This document shows positions 35,930 through 47,140 of a stretch of DNA of 64,000 bases, piece after piece. Origin of the DNA: Centropus unirufus. Taxonomy: Eukaryota > Chordata > Aves > Cuculiformes > Centropidae. A model generated the notes under the pieces. The model saw only the letters and a program-made list of their open reading frames with translations. It made no database searches and had not been told where the DNA came from. The position numbers and the translations under genes were made by a program. The stretch covers positions 620,001-684,000 of the forward strand of contig VYZI01000126.1 of assembly GCA_013397695.1 (NCBI GenBank), written 5' to 3'. How positions within the stretch are numbered: position 1 is the stretch's first letter; every line of letters begins with the position of its first letter.

Positions 35930-36430
35930 CCTCCAAAAAGAGTAACAGCAGACATAGAAAATAAATTCAATAAGGATGAGCAATGGTGTGGAATGACATT
36001 CAAATTGGGAAAAACTTAATAGACTGAGCAGTACGGAAAAGGTGATTGACAGGGTTGCAGTATAGGCTGATACACTTATAGGTGATGTGAAAGTAAGTGA
36101 AGAAAAATAATTGCATCCCCTTAAGTGTTGAGGGACACCCAATAAAATCACCCAGTTTAAAAAGCAATGACTTTTTCTTATGGTGCATTGTGATGTGGAA
36201 CTCATTGCTGCAGGATGGCACGGGGCAAAAGACTAAACAGGCTGAAAGAAGAAACACCTGGATTCACTGCAGGTAGCTCTCCAGCAGTACCCATTATCTA
36301 CTCATGTGGCCTCAGGCTCAAAAAGTCTCTGGAACTGGCAAGTTATACAACTGTATAGCAGGGAAAGCTCCATCCGCACATACATGGCTCTTCCTTGAAC
36401 GTCTTACACCTTGTTCTAAGCCGTAGTTAC
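35930..36430 (+). mobile_element. Old CR1 LINE 3' end
   Basis: The order of landmarks matches the end of ORF2 and the 3' untranslated region of ancient amniote CR1. AGTTTAAAAAGCAATGACTTTTTCTTATGGTGCATTG leads into GTGGAACTCATTGCTGCAGGATGGC near 36197. GGCCTCAGGCTCAAAAAGTCTCTGGAACTG near 36309 and CTTCCTTGAACGTCTTACACCTTGTTCTAAG near 36390 follow. The copy is heavily mutated with no intact frame. Its left boundary is uncertain. A similar but shorter remnant lies at 20560-20810. The comparison is from memory of consensus sequences. Confidence 0.6.
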
Positions 36431-39400
36431 AGAGAGGCTTCCAGTGCTAGTTGAAACTTCAGTTTGACCTCCTCTAGTCATCTTTTATTTTACACAGCAA
36501 TACATAGGTAGAAACAACTGGACCCTCTGAAAACAGCTTCTAGCTTGCTAGCCAGAAGGGTCGTATTCTTCTCCAGCAGAGGCTTACACCTGTGTAACTT
36601 CAGTGACTGCAGTGGAATTCTTCCCAATTTGATAGGTGTGAGATGATAATAAGGTTTGGGGAATTTATGTAATCTTCTGTAATCAGCATGGCATCTGTAG
36701 CTGGCACCAAACCAAAAGCAGTTTTTTAAACAGTTCTCTAAAGCTCCTCCATGTTTTTTAAATATTTAAAAATGTGATTTGCTCCTCTGCATACTAACCA
36801 GGAAAGCCATGTTAGACAGAATTAAGCTATCTCAGCAACTATAGCTTTAGACCTTATTTTTTAATAAAAATGTTCATCACAGATGGAGTCACAGAAAAGC
36901 AGCAGGAGCATTCTCCAGGATTGGTGTGATTTTGCCAAAGAAGACAGATAGAGGTCTGAAAGACTAAACCATGGAGTCCAAGGCTTTATTTAAGGCAATA
37001 ATGATAGAAGGATCAGTTACAAGAGTAAGGCTCACAGTTAGGTATGTTTCAACTGTATCCAATATACTAAGTTCAGTAGTTTTGTGGCTCCATGCAGTAC
37101 TACAGTTGGTGATGGAGAACGACAAATGGCAACGAGAGTGAAAAATACATACCATTTCTGAGGAGCTACCTGATACTTAAGGTAATATTCTCGATGATCA
37201 TAACTACTGTGGACTTTGATGAAAATACTACATATACATCAGCTAAAAAACTAATGTCTATAGTCATGGAAACAATTAGCCACTCATGGGTTAAATATAT
37301 GAAAGGGGGGAACCAATATTTCTGTCTTAAAGCTACATGCACCCAATGCTTATAGAGACATATTTTAGCTGGATAAAACCCTGTGCATGCCTAGATTGCT
37401 GCGTACGTCATGTTAAGAAGAATCTATTATCAATGATAAGCAATATTGGTAAGCTGAGCTTTGCAGTGGCTCACAAGGTGGACATGTCCTTCCTGCTTCC
37501 TCTGTGAGGCAAAAGCGAGTACATAGGGAAGTGTGATCTTAACTCTTCCAGTCAGAGCTGAAGTTCACAAACTTAGGTTTCAGCTTAACCCACAAAGAAG
37601 ATGGACTTAGATTCACAGACTGAGTGATGTGTTGGGTGGCAGAGGCATTGATACACGTTTTATTTTTTTTTCCTCTTCTGATATTGTACTAGGAGTCAGA
37701 AGGTAAGCTGTGCCACAAGTACTACTCTTCTCCCTAGTACGATTTTTCCCAGTCTGATTCACTGGGAGATGTGTTGTCACAGACAAAAAGCTCTGAATAG
37801 ATTCTGGTCTTTAAATGTGATTTCTAAATGATTCTAAATATTAGGAAACATCACTAAATAGAAAAGAGGAGGCTCATAGTTCTTCACATAGCTGTAGCTG
37901 TTGAATAAACTACAGAAACACTCTCAGGAGAAAGAAACTTGGGGCTTCTTCAACCAGTGCAATTATGCTAAGTACTAGGCTCAGCTGTAATTCATCTCAC
38001 ACTCCTCCTCTCTGTCCTAGCAAATTTCCAATTCTTTTATAAAGAGTGGGATCCTCTCCAAAGAGATGTGGGCATTACTTTTTTTGCTGGGCTTAGTGTC
38101 ATCCCTGAGTGCATGTAAACCCTATTTCAAGGTGAAATCTAGGCATGTGCAGCTGTCTTGTACACGGTCCTTCATATGGTCAGAAGGGAGGTGTGACCTT
38201 CGGCAGCCAGGTCCTTCACTGGATGCTAAGAGGCCAGAACTCTGGCCCAAACCACAGCATATGCAACTTTGTAGACCAAGGCATAAAACTTGACTATTTG
38301 AACCCAAGAGAAGAAGATATAGGAAACAGAATTTCCCCTCTGAGTCCCTGCACTGAGCAGAAAAGACTTCATTTTCATGCAGCAACTACGTAATACATTT
38401 ACTGACAGCAGCACGTTGGCTCTTGGGTTTGTCAGTGAAGTATCTGTTGTGACACATGCCATGGTCTTTGTTTGACAGCAAGCCCTACAACCAGGTGAGA
38501 AGTAGAATAATCTCTGATCGGTGCTTGATTTCCATATAATTTTATTGAGAATTAAATGCTGTGTCTCAGACCTGGTGATTTATCTGATATGAGTGAAATT
38601 CACTATCTTAACACAGTAATCTACCTCCATGTGTATACTTTATTGAAAGATATCAGCTTGTATCATCCCCGTCAAAGCCATCTTGAGTTTCTCCAGTAGC
38701 ACACAGTGGTCTAAATAATTGGCTGTAACGTGCCATTTAGGAAAACTCAAGTCATATCATGTTAGGATACCTGCTTCTATTACTGCTCACGTTTAGTCTA
38801 ATCTCTAATCTGTTTTAAAGGTTTTTAATTGGAGTATGGTTGGACTCCAACTTTAGTTCTCAATAGCTACTTATATCTTTTCCAGTGAACATTTGTGCTT
38901 GAAAATGTTCCTTTACAAGTTTATCTTACTGAATCAAATGCTGAGGGGAGTGAGAGATATTAATGCCTCAGCTCTCTTGCACTGTCTCTTCAAGTTCTTC
39001 AAATTGCCAACCTCAAACCTGTGGTCCACCATAGCGAACAGCTGCACTATCTTGATCCCATCCCAGACTTCCCCAACTGCATGTAAGGCTCAAAATACAA
39101 ACACAGGGGAACTGAAATGCTATGTTCTTTCTTACTTTACTATTACACTACGTCGCTCATATGGTATAAAATATATTTAGTTGCCAATTCAATATATACA
39201 CAAATACACGTTTTGTACGGCTTGGGCAAGCTGATGACATAAGATCATAGAAAGAAATAGATTATGCTCTACTAAGAAAAATTATTTTGGCATATATCTG
39301 GTATTAGGCTTATGCATTTGGAATAAAATGGTTGATCATTTGTGAACAGAGTAGTAAAAATAAATTACATAGGACATCCCAAAACAGCAGTGTCAATTTT

Positions 39401-40850
39401 AGAGCTGTGCATTCTGTACCTGGTGCCTGCCAAAAGATTGCCAAACATGACAGCAAAGTAATTTTGTGGCTGCGGTTATTTCAGTTTTCATTACTGAGAT
39501 TATTTCTTACGTTTCTGCATATAAGACTAAGGGCTTCATTAATTTCAGTCTAACAGAGATTTAAAAGTGTGGAGCTTATTTAATTAAGAATTGAAATTCA
39601 TGACGAAATAAAGATAGGTCACAACTTGTCTATATCCTACTGCAAATACGTATAAATCTGCAACTTCTAGATCATGAAAGATGACGAGCTAACAATTTTT
39701 TAATTTATCTTTGGACTAAACCAAGCCCAACCAAGGTTGTATTTCAGAGATTTAACATAATCCCTTTTGCAAAAAAATTATAGTGTGCAGGAAATTTACT
39801 GATAATAACATTTATAACAACTCAGGAAATATACCTTTACAGAATCAGAAATTTCAAATCCTGTTACATAGATCAAAGTCTAGATTTTTGCCCTTGCCTA
39901 CTTGGTGCCACTGGTGCTATCTGACGCTTTATGGCACGGTATAAGCACAGCATGGTGGCTCACCTGGCAATGAAACTTATGTTTCTTGCTGAAATTATGC
40001 ATAGGTTCTCAAGAGATGAATCAAGAAAGTTGATGGGCTCACTGGCAAAAGCTTCTGAAAATCAATGAGAGGTTTACTGTTGACTTCAACAGGCTTTGGA
40101 TCAGGCTTATGTAGAGATCTTCAGAAACATGAATGTTACATGACTGATCCCTCTGAGAGGGTAAGACATATTGTAAGGACACAAAATCATGACTCTTTAG
40201 ACCCTGTAAGTAATCTAAATGCCTGTATTTCCTTTCATTTGTACTGGCTACTGACACAGGGGCACAAAATACAAAGCTAAATAATCTCCAGAGCCATGAT
40301 CAATTTTAGAACAACAAAGCCTATTTCATTTTTTTCTATCATACCTGTTAAAAGTGCGCTAAGGATTACATTTTTAGCCAAGAATATTGTGAATATTAGA
40401 AATTACACTGTAATATACATTAACTGTGTTATTAAAAGCTGCCTTATGAAAGGAACATAGTTGCTGATTATATGAACACGATTCTTTGCAAACCAAGATA
40501 GATTTAAAATGTGCAAGGGCATGCTCTCCAGAATATGTATTCTATGAAGTAAATCTTAGCAGCAAAAGGATATGTTGTAAGCTTCCTTATTTAAGATGCT
40601 GCTGTATATAAACCAAGGCACACAAAACTGTAGTATGTTTCCTTATATAGAGACATATAATCAAACAAGAACAAATCTACCACCAACTGCTTCATACTGT
40701 CTTGTGCTTTGATAGTGAAGGAAAGCCAAGTTTCTAGCCTGGGTCTAGCCTGACTCAGGCCATAACTTGTGAGTCCTGCTATTCTAACCCTTTCTCTTGA
40801 TCTGCTTTTCAGCATGCCTTAGAGTACACAGCTCAAAGCAGCAGGGGAGT
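36431..40850. other. Gene-free stretch
   Basis: No coding exon is supported; the longest frames are under 100 codons and unrecognised. Around 37461 GAGCTTTGCAGTGGC briefly resembles the start of U4 snRNA but the similarity does not continue. A pyrimidine tract, AG, ten bases and GTAAGC occur at 37660-37708. No clear repeats. Confidence 0.45.
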
Positions 40851-41260
40851 TTCTTAGCAAAGGGCCACCCACTTGCATATTATTCCTTCCTTGCCTGTGA
40901 CATGACACAAGAACAAAGTAGACATTAACCGCTACATTAAACCCAGAAGGAAAGTAATCAGTAACCTGTTATTCCCTTAATAAAGGGAAACACATGCAGT
41001 GTGAAATCCAGAAGACTAATCAATAGCCCCAGACAATGCAATGTGCCAAACAAATTGCAAATCAATTAGAATCCTTGTTTTCTTTGAAATGGTTCACTAT
41101 ACCTAAAGCAATTACTCGTTCATTAGACCTAATTTAACAGCATGACTGCCCTAGCAACAACTGGCAGCGTCTGGCTATCAAATGGAAGAATGGCAGCTTA
41201 TTTCTGTCTGTCTGTGAGTCTAACGCCAATCAAAAAAAAATTGAATTCCTTTATATAAGA
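40850..41260. promoter_or_regulatory. Candidate conserved noncoding element
   Basis: Repeat-free sequence rich in homeodomain and CCAAT-type cores: GACTAATCAATAGCC near 41013, CAAATCAATTAG near 41060, CATTAGACCTAATTTAAC near 41122 and ACGCCAATC near 41224. A 7-bp inverted repeat TTCCCTT-AATA-AAGGGAA lies at 40972-40989. There is no reading frame. It ends about 240 bases before the U6 pseudogene. Inferred from texture only. Confidence 0.3.
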
Positions 41261-41499
41261 CAACTTTCCATTAATGAGAAATATTTTCTGTGAAGGAAGA
41301 ATCAAGTATCCTATTTGATTTGGTTGAGTCTGGGTTTATTAACTGAGGGAATTGATGTAGACTTTGTATGAAGAAATTCTGAAGTTTTTTAAATGTTTCA
41401 CTAAGTTGCAATACTAAGACATGCAAGAATGAGGGGACGTTTTAGATCTCCTTCAGTAAATCCTCTGGGATTTGGAAAAAAAAAGTTAAGTCCTATATA

Positions 41500-41598
41500 T
41501 GTTTGCATCAGCTGCATGTTTACCACAATGGAAATGGCGCAATAAGATTAGCATGGCCCGGCACAGGATGACACAGATTCATCAAATGGTCCATAATC
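41500..41598 (+). pseudogene. U6 spliceosomal snRNA pseudogene
   Basis: U6 is the RNA polymerase III transcript that pairs with U2 and the 5' splice site and coordinates the catalytic metal ions of the spliceosome. Almost its whole length is recognisable here. The 5' stem region is decayed (TTTGCATCAGCTGCATGTTTA against GCTTCAGCAGCACATA). The block AAGATTAGCATGGCCC at 41544-41559 is identical to U6 and includes the AGC triad. AGGATGACAC at 41565-41574 is followed by a diverged GCAAATTCGTGAAGCGTTCC-like segment and CCATA. The ACAGAGA box, essential for function, has become GCAATAA. The 3' oligo-T is absent, replaced by CCATAATCCC. A TATATAT directly abuts the 5' end, where a pol III TATA box should lie some 25 bases upstream. 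It is therefore a dead retrocopy. Confidence 0.88.
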
Positions 41599-42335
41599 CC
41601 TTTGATGGGCTCAGAGGGCATTCAGCATTTGATACAAACTCTCCCTATTGTCTTCCCTTGGCATTGGATCAGGCCCCTAATACCCTAACTACAGGTTTAA
41701 AGTGATGGTTTTGTATTTTGTTTCCTGCTCTATTCAGTGACATGGTGATAGCATGGCCATATGGGCCTTATGAGATTTTTTTTAAAAATCAATTTTTTAA
41801 TATACATTCTTTTCTCTCCCTGTAAATCTCACACCCACGAAACCAATTATTTCTTCCTCCTCTGTTTTGGTGCATGGCAATCATGTGATGGAATGAATGT
41901 ACCTGGAATGGGGTTAGTTGTTGGGAAAGAACCTCCAGGAGAGGGGACTAGTTGCCTTGTCATGCTTTCAGCATAGATGTCTCTAACCCTTACAGTGAAT
42001 AAAGGTAATAGAAATGTTACATACCTTTAGTGAGGGGTGTTTCCAGGACCTGGGGCTTTCTCATTTTTAGTATTACTAGGGCAATGTACTGCATTTCCAG
42101 ATACTCCAGGGTTAAGATACTACCCTGGCAATCTGACCAGGATTAAATCCGCCACCATTTTTATCCAGTAAACTTATACTACAGGGGGAAAAAAAGAAAA
42201 AAGAAAATGCTTGCTAGAGGTTTTTTTTAATGGCCATGATTTGAAACCCTTATATTGTTTATTGACCTTTAAAGATGTGACATTCTTCTGTAAAAAATCC
42301 TTGTAAACTCTTCAGTGCATATATAGAAATGTACA

Positions 42336-42395
42336 TAGCCTATATATATATAGACTAAATATATATAGCCTATACATATATAGCCTAAATATGTA
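42336..42395 (+). repeat. 15-bp minisatellite, four copies
   Basis: Four adjacent 15-base units begin at 42336, 42351, 42366 and 42381. They share the form TAG(C/A)CTA(T/A)A(T/C)ATATA with a few substitutions, for example TAGCCTATATATATA and TAGACTAAATATATA. A degraded fifth unit may extend to about 42413, where TAGCCT recurs. The array is AT-rich and old enough for units to differ. Confidence 0.85.
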
Positions 42396-42413
42396 TGTAT
42401 ATATTTATAGCCT

Positions 42414-45295
42414 CAGTTGGAGTATATTTTTGTATTAATTGAAGTAATTTCTGATTTCCAGCAGATAAAAACCCCTTCAAAATTATTTTAGAAAGCCTTT
42501 AAACATTTTTTGGGGCTATATTTAGTGTCAAGTTGATTTAATTACTTTTAGAACAGCTGCTGTTACAGGGAGTTGGAGCTGCTAAAAGTGACCGTAAGTA
42601 TTTATGTAAAGATATTCAACTTCAATATTCAGTTTTGCCAAGCCTGCTAGGCTTTTATCCTCCTGGGTCATGCTATCCCTTCTGGTGTTGTAATGCCCTC
42701 CCCATTGCAGAGAGGATTAGTGAGGTGAGATGATATTTTAATTTTGTGAGGAGAATGTTTTTCTGGAAGTTTGTATCTTTTTTTTTTTTTGTGGCAATCA
42801 AGGGCTGCTCAGGAGATGGAAAAGTAAGAGGTAAGTGCAATAATCATAGAAGCATAGTAAATTATCACAGTTCCATATTTCACCATCAACACCTTGTCTG
42901 GATCTGCATGTATATACATATTTGATATTTTGCTGTAAATTCACAAATTACTCGCCATTCCTCACATCTTACAGAAACTAACGGTAGCTGAGCTTTGTCT
43001 GCAGAATCTAATCTGGCATTACAGACCCAAATAATGCTCAGGGTTGCAACTTGGCTAGCAGAAACACACAGTGAGATCCAGACTGGAGGACTTTGGACCA
43101 CTGAATCCAAGTATTCCTGAAACTTCAGGCTTTCCTGCAAGTTAGTCTTTTCCCTGGACTACAGACTAAGGAGCCATGAAAGGCACCATAAAATCAATAA
43201 CACGTCATTGAATTTTTTTCTTGATATTTTAATACAGACCTTACAGTTCGCATATGCTATCCGGTACTGAGCAGATGTTTAGCTTTTTAAGAGGGTTAAA
43301 AATCTGAAGTCACTTTATAACTCAAATGGTTCAAATTGAAGTTCACAATAATCTCCTGCCGTGGCTCTGCCAACATTTAGAGTTCACTAAGAATTTTAAC
43401 ACTTTACCACACATATACATCAATAGTTGAAATATGTTATTAAGGGTGACTGAACAATTGGTTAAAATTAGTTGGAAGCACTTAGCTAGAAATGCTACCT
43501 TTTGACTGTTAGAGCAAGTGCCATGAGGCAACTTGAACTTAATAAGGAACTTGAAATTAACTACAAATTACCCTTTAAACTTCTGCCCTTATCATATTCC
43601 CTAAAGTAGGACAACCATTCACACCCTCACTTTGACAGAAAACTCAAGCATATGCTCATGTCCATTCCTTTCCTATGGCAAAACAAAAGTGGCCACTAAG
43701 AAATGGACATTGTTCATACGATTATATTTCCATAGAGCTTCTGTGACTTAAGACTATATACTAGCATTCTATTGTGCAAGTATGGCACCCTGAAACTGGT
43801 CCTAAACCGGGTGTGGCTTCTTCTTGCTTTGCCAACATCTGAAACATAATGGAATCAGAGGAAAGATAAAGGGCATTTTAACACTTGTAACTGAGAAATA
43901 ATCATTATATGAGTGTTGTGAAATAACTGAACGATACACAATAAGTTGCACCTTTTCACTTTGTGGAATCCCTTGCAGGCAAACTCCTTATGATTTTGCA
44001 TTTATCAGATTTTGTATATTTGTTAAATTTTAGCAATGATCTGAATTGGAAATGAAATGGTCTGCATGTAGTTACATCACTTTCTGAATTTTGCAAAGAT
44101 AATATGCAAGTGTCGACTTACTACTTGTTGGCAGGACTACTCCTGACTTCCTTTACCAGCCAGACCTGGCTGCTGGAAAACTCCACATGGGACAAGAGCA
44201 GATTAGAGAAACCCATGGTGTACCTGATCGTGTGGGGATGCATCTGTGTGCAGTGCCCTGACACCTAGTGGATCACATATAGACCTTTCAAAAAGCGCTG
44301 AGCAGATGACACTTAAGCGTCTCTGCACTTTGCACATAAGGGTACAGGCATATATTGGTATAGGTGATGAACATACCACATGTGGAAAGCATCCACACAC
44401 AAGCATTAAGGTTTACTATTGCTTGGTTTTTTCTTTTAATAACACAATTCCCATTTTACAAACTTGAGTCGCATCAATGCTTTTTGCCCTGCAATTATAT
44501 CCATGTCACTATGTGCTGTGACAGACAAGCTGAAATAACTGCAGTATTTTTAGAATTGTTGCTTCAAGCTCTCTGGGCTATGCCTATTGCAAGGTTTACT
44601 ACTCCAGGTCCCATGTCAGGGATAACCATCCCTTTAAAAGATGTGTCAGAACGGGATAAGTATTTGTGCCTCAGTCCATCTTGGCATACTGCTCAGCATC
44701 TCAGCTGATGTTCCTTGATGTTGAAACATCAAGGAACTACACATTACTTCTAAAGACAGGATTAATTCCGCCACACTATAGTTGCTTAAAAGCGAGGCAC
44801 CTGAGCTGTCAGCCATTTAGGGTCCTTTTCCAGCTACTGAAGAGAGACAAGGAATTCTGAAGACTAATATCATTGAGCCCCACACTGTGCAAACTGTGCC
44901 TTTAATTTTTAGCTTAGTAGCAGATAGCGTTCATGATATTCACAGATTATCCATGCGTTTTTGATATATAATGTCCAGTTAGATTCAAACATTTGATGTT
45001 AGACTACAATTTCCCTTGAGATGCTGTGCATGCCTTCTTTTATATTTTGCAAGGACGTGGCTGGGGGGATACCACTGGAAGTGGACTTAAGAGTATTTCA
45101 GGGCTACTGCGTTCTTAGCACTACTTTCAAATAACAGTGCATTAGTCTTTTTTAGCTGATCCTTACTTATATAGTTAGAGCCAATTCAGTAGCAACAGCG
45201 AAGTCTCACTTTTCTCATTCATGTTTGGCAACACGGGAAATTCAAGCACATATAGATAACAATTGGATTTCTTTGTTTCCTGTTTATTACAAGTG
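42414..45295. other. Gene-free stretch
   Basis: No supported gene. The longest frame (44364-44708, 114 codons, plus) is unrecognised. A T-run at 42778-42790 precedes AAGAGGTAAGTG near 42829, a donor-like sequence without a convincing exon. A 28-nt palindrome lies at 44710-44737. AATCATAGAAGCATAG near 42842 faintly resembles the reverse complement of a CR1 terminal repeat. Confidence 0.4.
44710..44737. repeat. 28-nt hairpin palindrome
   Basis: GTTCCTTGATGTT at 44710-44722 and AACATCAAGGAAC at 44725-44737 are perfect reverse complements separated by GA. Thirteen paired bases make it the most perfect inverted repeat I found in the window. No transposon ends or CR1 sequence accompany it. It could be a hairpin in RNA, a palindromic binding site, or a product of local template switching. 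Confidence 0.85.
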
Positions 45296-45297
45296 TG

Positions 45298-45375
45298 GTA
45301 GCACTGGAAGGGAACTCAAGATGTCATCACATTGATCTTCCAGCCCCAAGGTAGAATCGACTGTATCTTGAAGAT
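45298..45375 (-). mobile_element. CR1 LINE 3' fragment, minus strand
   Basis: CACTGGAAGGGAACTCAAGATGTCATCACATTG followed by CCAGCCCCAAGGTAGAATCGAC resembles the reverse complement of the bird CR1 3' end, where 'GGAAGGGACCTCAGGAGGTCATCTAGTCCA...' is typical. The fragment is short and diverged. It points opposite to the larger CR1 at 45985, so it is a separate insertion. Confidence 0.5.
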
Positions 45376-45984
45376 GATTAAGAGAGGAAATGTAATCTGT
45401 GTTTTGTGTTCTGGTAATTAAGCATTTTGCAAAGATGTGGCTGTGGCTAATCTGAAGAATGACTATGCATATACATATGTATGCCGTGATGAGGCATCTC
45501 TCTATGCAAGAAAGGACTAGTCCAAATAGAGCTGCATGTTTCAGTCAATGCATACCTGACAGTTATATTGATACTGTATGAGTCAAAAGGGGATGGGATT
45601 CGTCCTCTCATAGTGGCACTGGTTCAATAGTGAAAAAAACTTACTTCAGTGTCTCAATGAGCATATGTAAAGAAGAACCCCGAGGGACAGAATAAAGAGC
45701 ATTCAGAAAGGGACACTCTTTAACACTTTTCATATAATTCTACTCTTTATAAAAGGCTGTTTTCAGGGTATTGAAAGGGCTTCTTCCAGGCTATTGACAG
45801 GGTGATGACAATCCCCCAAATTGTCCTGTTGAACTAATTCCCTACACTGAAACTATTTATTATTTCCTATAATGCAATTGTAGCTTGAATAGCAAAAAGT
45901 TTGTATTTTTTCAAAGCTTTTAGGGCATGATTCCTCTTATCTCTGTTGGAATCTGTATTATAGCCAGTGTCATAGTGAGATCAT

Positions 45985-47140
45985 TCTCTGTCATCTTTGA
46001 AAGGTCTTGGAGAGCTGGGGGAGGTCCATGATGACTAGAGAAGAGCAAACGCTGCACCCATCTTCAAAAAAGGGCAAAGGGGCAATCTGGGAAAGTACAG
46101 GCATTATTTTGGTCTGCAGGGCAGTCTCAGAATTAGTCCTTCTTGAATGCATTTATGGGTGTATGAAGAAGGTTGTAATTGGAAATCAACAGATAAAGTC
46201 ATGCTTTTCCCAATTGCTTTCTATGATGAAATAACTATATCTGCAGATGAGGGGAGTGCAGTGGGTGTTGTTTACCTTGCCTATAGCAAGGACAGTCTCC
46301 AAAATATTCTTGTATCCAATGTGGGACTTTATGGTCTAGATTGTGGGGTAAATGGATGAGTAAATAACTGGTTGGATGTTCAGTCTCAGAAGGTAGTGAT
46401 TAAGGAGTTATGCTCTACCTGGAAGCTGGTAAGAAATGGAGTACAGGTACCTGTCATGGGGCCTGTCCTTGTGACCTTTATCAATCACCTGAACCAGGTG
46501 GCAAAGCACACCCTCATCATATATGAAGTGACACCAGACTAGTGGGACCAGTTGATGCACTTTAGGGCATGGCTGCCACCTAAAGGGACCCAAGATGGGC
46601 TGGAGAAACAGGCCAGCAGGAACATTGTGATATTCAAGAAGGACAAATGCAAGGTCCTGCACCTGGGAAGAAAGAGCTCCTTGCAGCACTAAAGGCTGGA
46701 GGCTGCCAGGCTGGGGAGCAACTCAGCTCCCAAGGGGAACTGAGGGTCTTGGTGGACAGTGGGCTGAACTTGAGCCTGCAGCATATCCCTGCACAAGGGC
46801 ATCCAGGACAATAGTCACAGGAGCACAGACAGAAGACCGAGAAGAGTCATTATGCCCTTCTGCTCATACCCAGGAGATCACATTATGATACTGTGTCCAG
46901 TTTTAGGTATACCGGTACAAGCAAGGTAATAATCACCCAGAGGGAATTCACCAAACTACCACTAAGATGGTCAAGGGTTGGAAAACTTTCCTGTAAGGAC
47001 AGACTATGGGACTGGGGCTTGCTCAGCCTGCAAAAAAGGCATCTGTGGAGGGATCCAACAGCAGCCCCAGTACATAAAAGGTGGACATCGCTTTGCTGGA
47101 CTCACCAACTTTACCTCAGTAGCCTCTGATTTCAGCTTGG
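45985..47140 (+). mobile_element. Decayed CR1 LINE, reverse transcriptase part of ORF2
   Basis: This is the clearest transposon in the window. Translation in shifting frames recovers CR1 landmarks in order: ANAAPIFKKGQRGNLGKYR near 46047-46105; AFYDEITISADEGSAVGVVY then LAYSKD near 46210-46290 (RT motif A region, normally YLDFSKAFD); NWLDVQSQKVV near 46370; GPVLVTFINHLNQ near 46460-46500; and IYEVT near 46520 where the catalytic FADDT (motif C) should be. KCKVLHLGRK near 46650 and the GGxxxVLVDSGLN region near 46745 follow. Both catalytic aspartate motifs are lost, and stops and frameshifts are frequent, so it is dead. The 3' terminal part after about 47000 is poorly matched. Confidence 0.85.

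Noticed and set aside
37461..37476. Resemblance to the 5' end of U4 snRNA (GCTTTGCAGTGGC)
   Set aside because: Only about 14 bases match and the rest of U4 is absent.
42778..42836. Pyrimidine tract followed by a strong donor AGAGGTAAGTG
   Set aside because: No clean acceptor between tract and donor, and no plausible exon.
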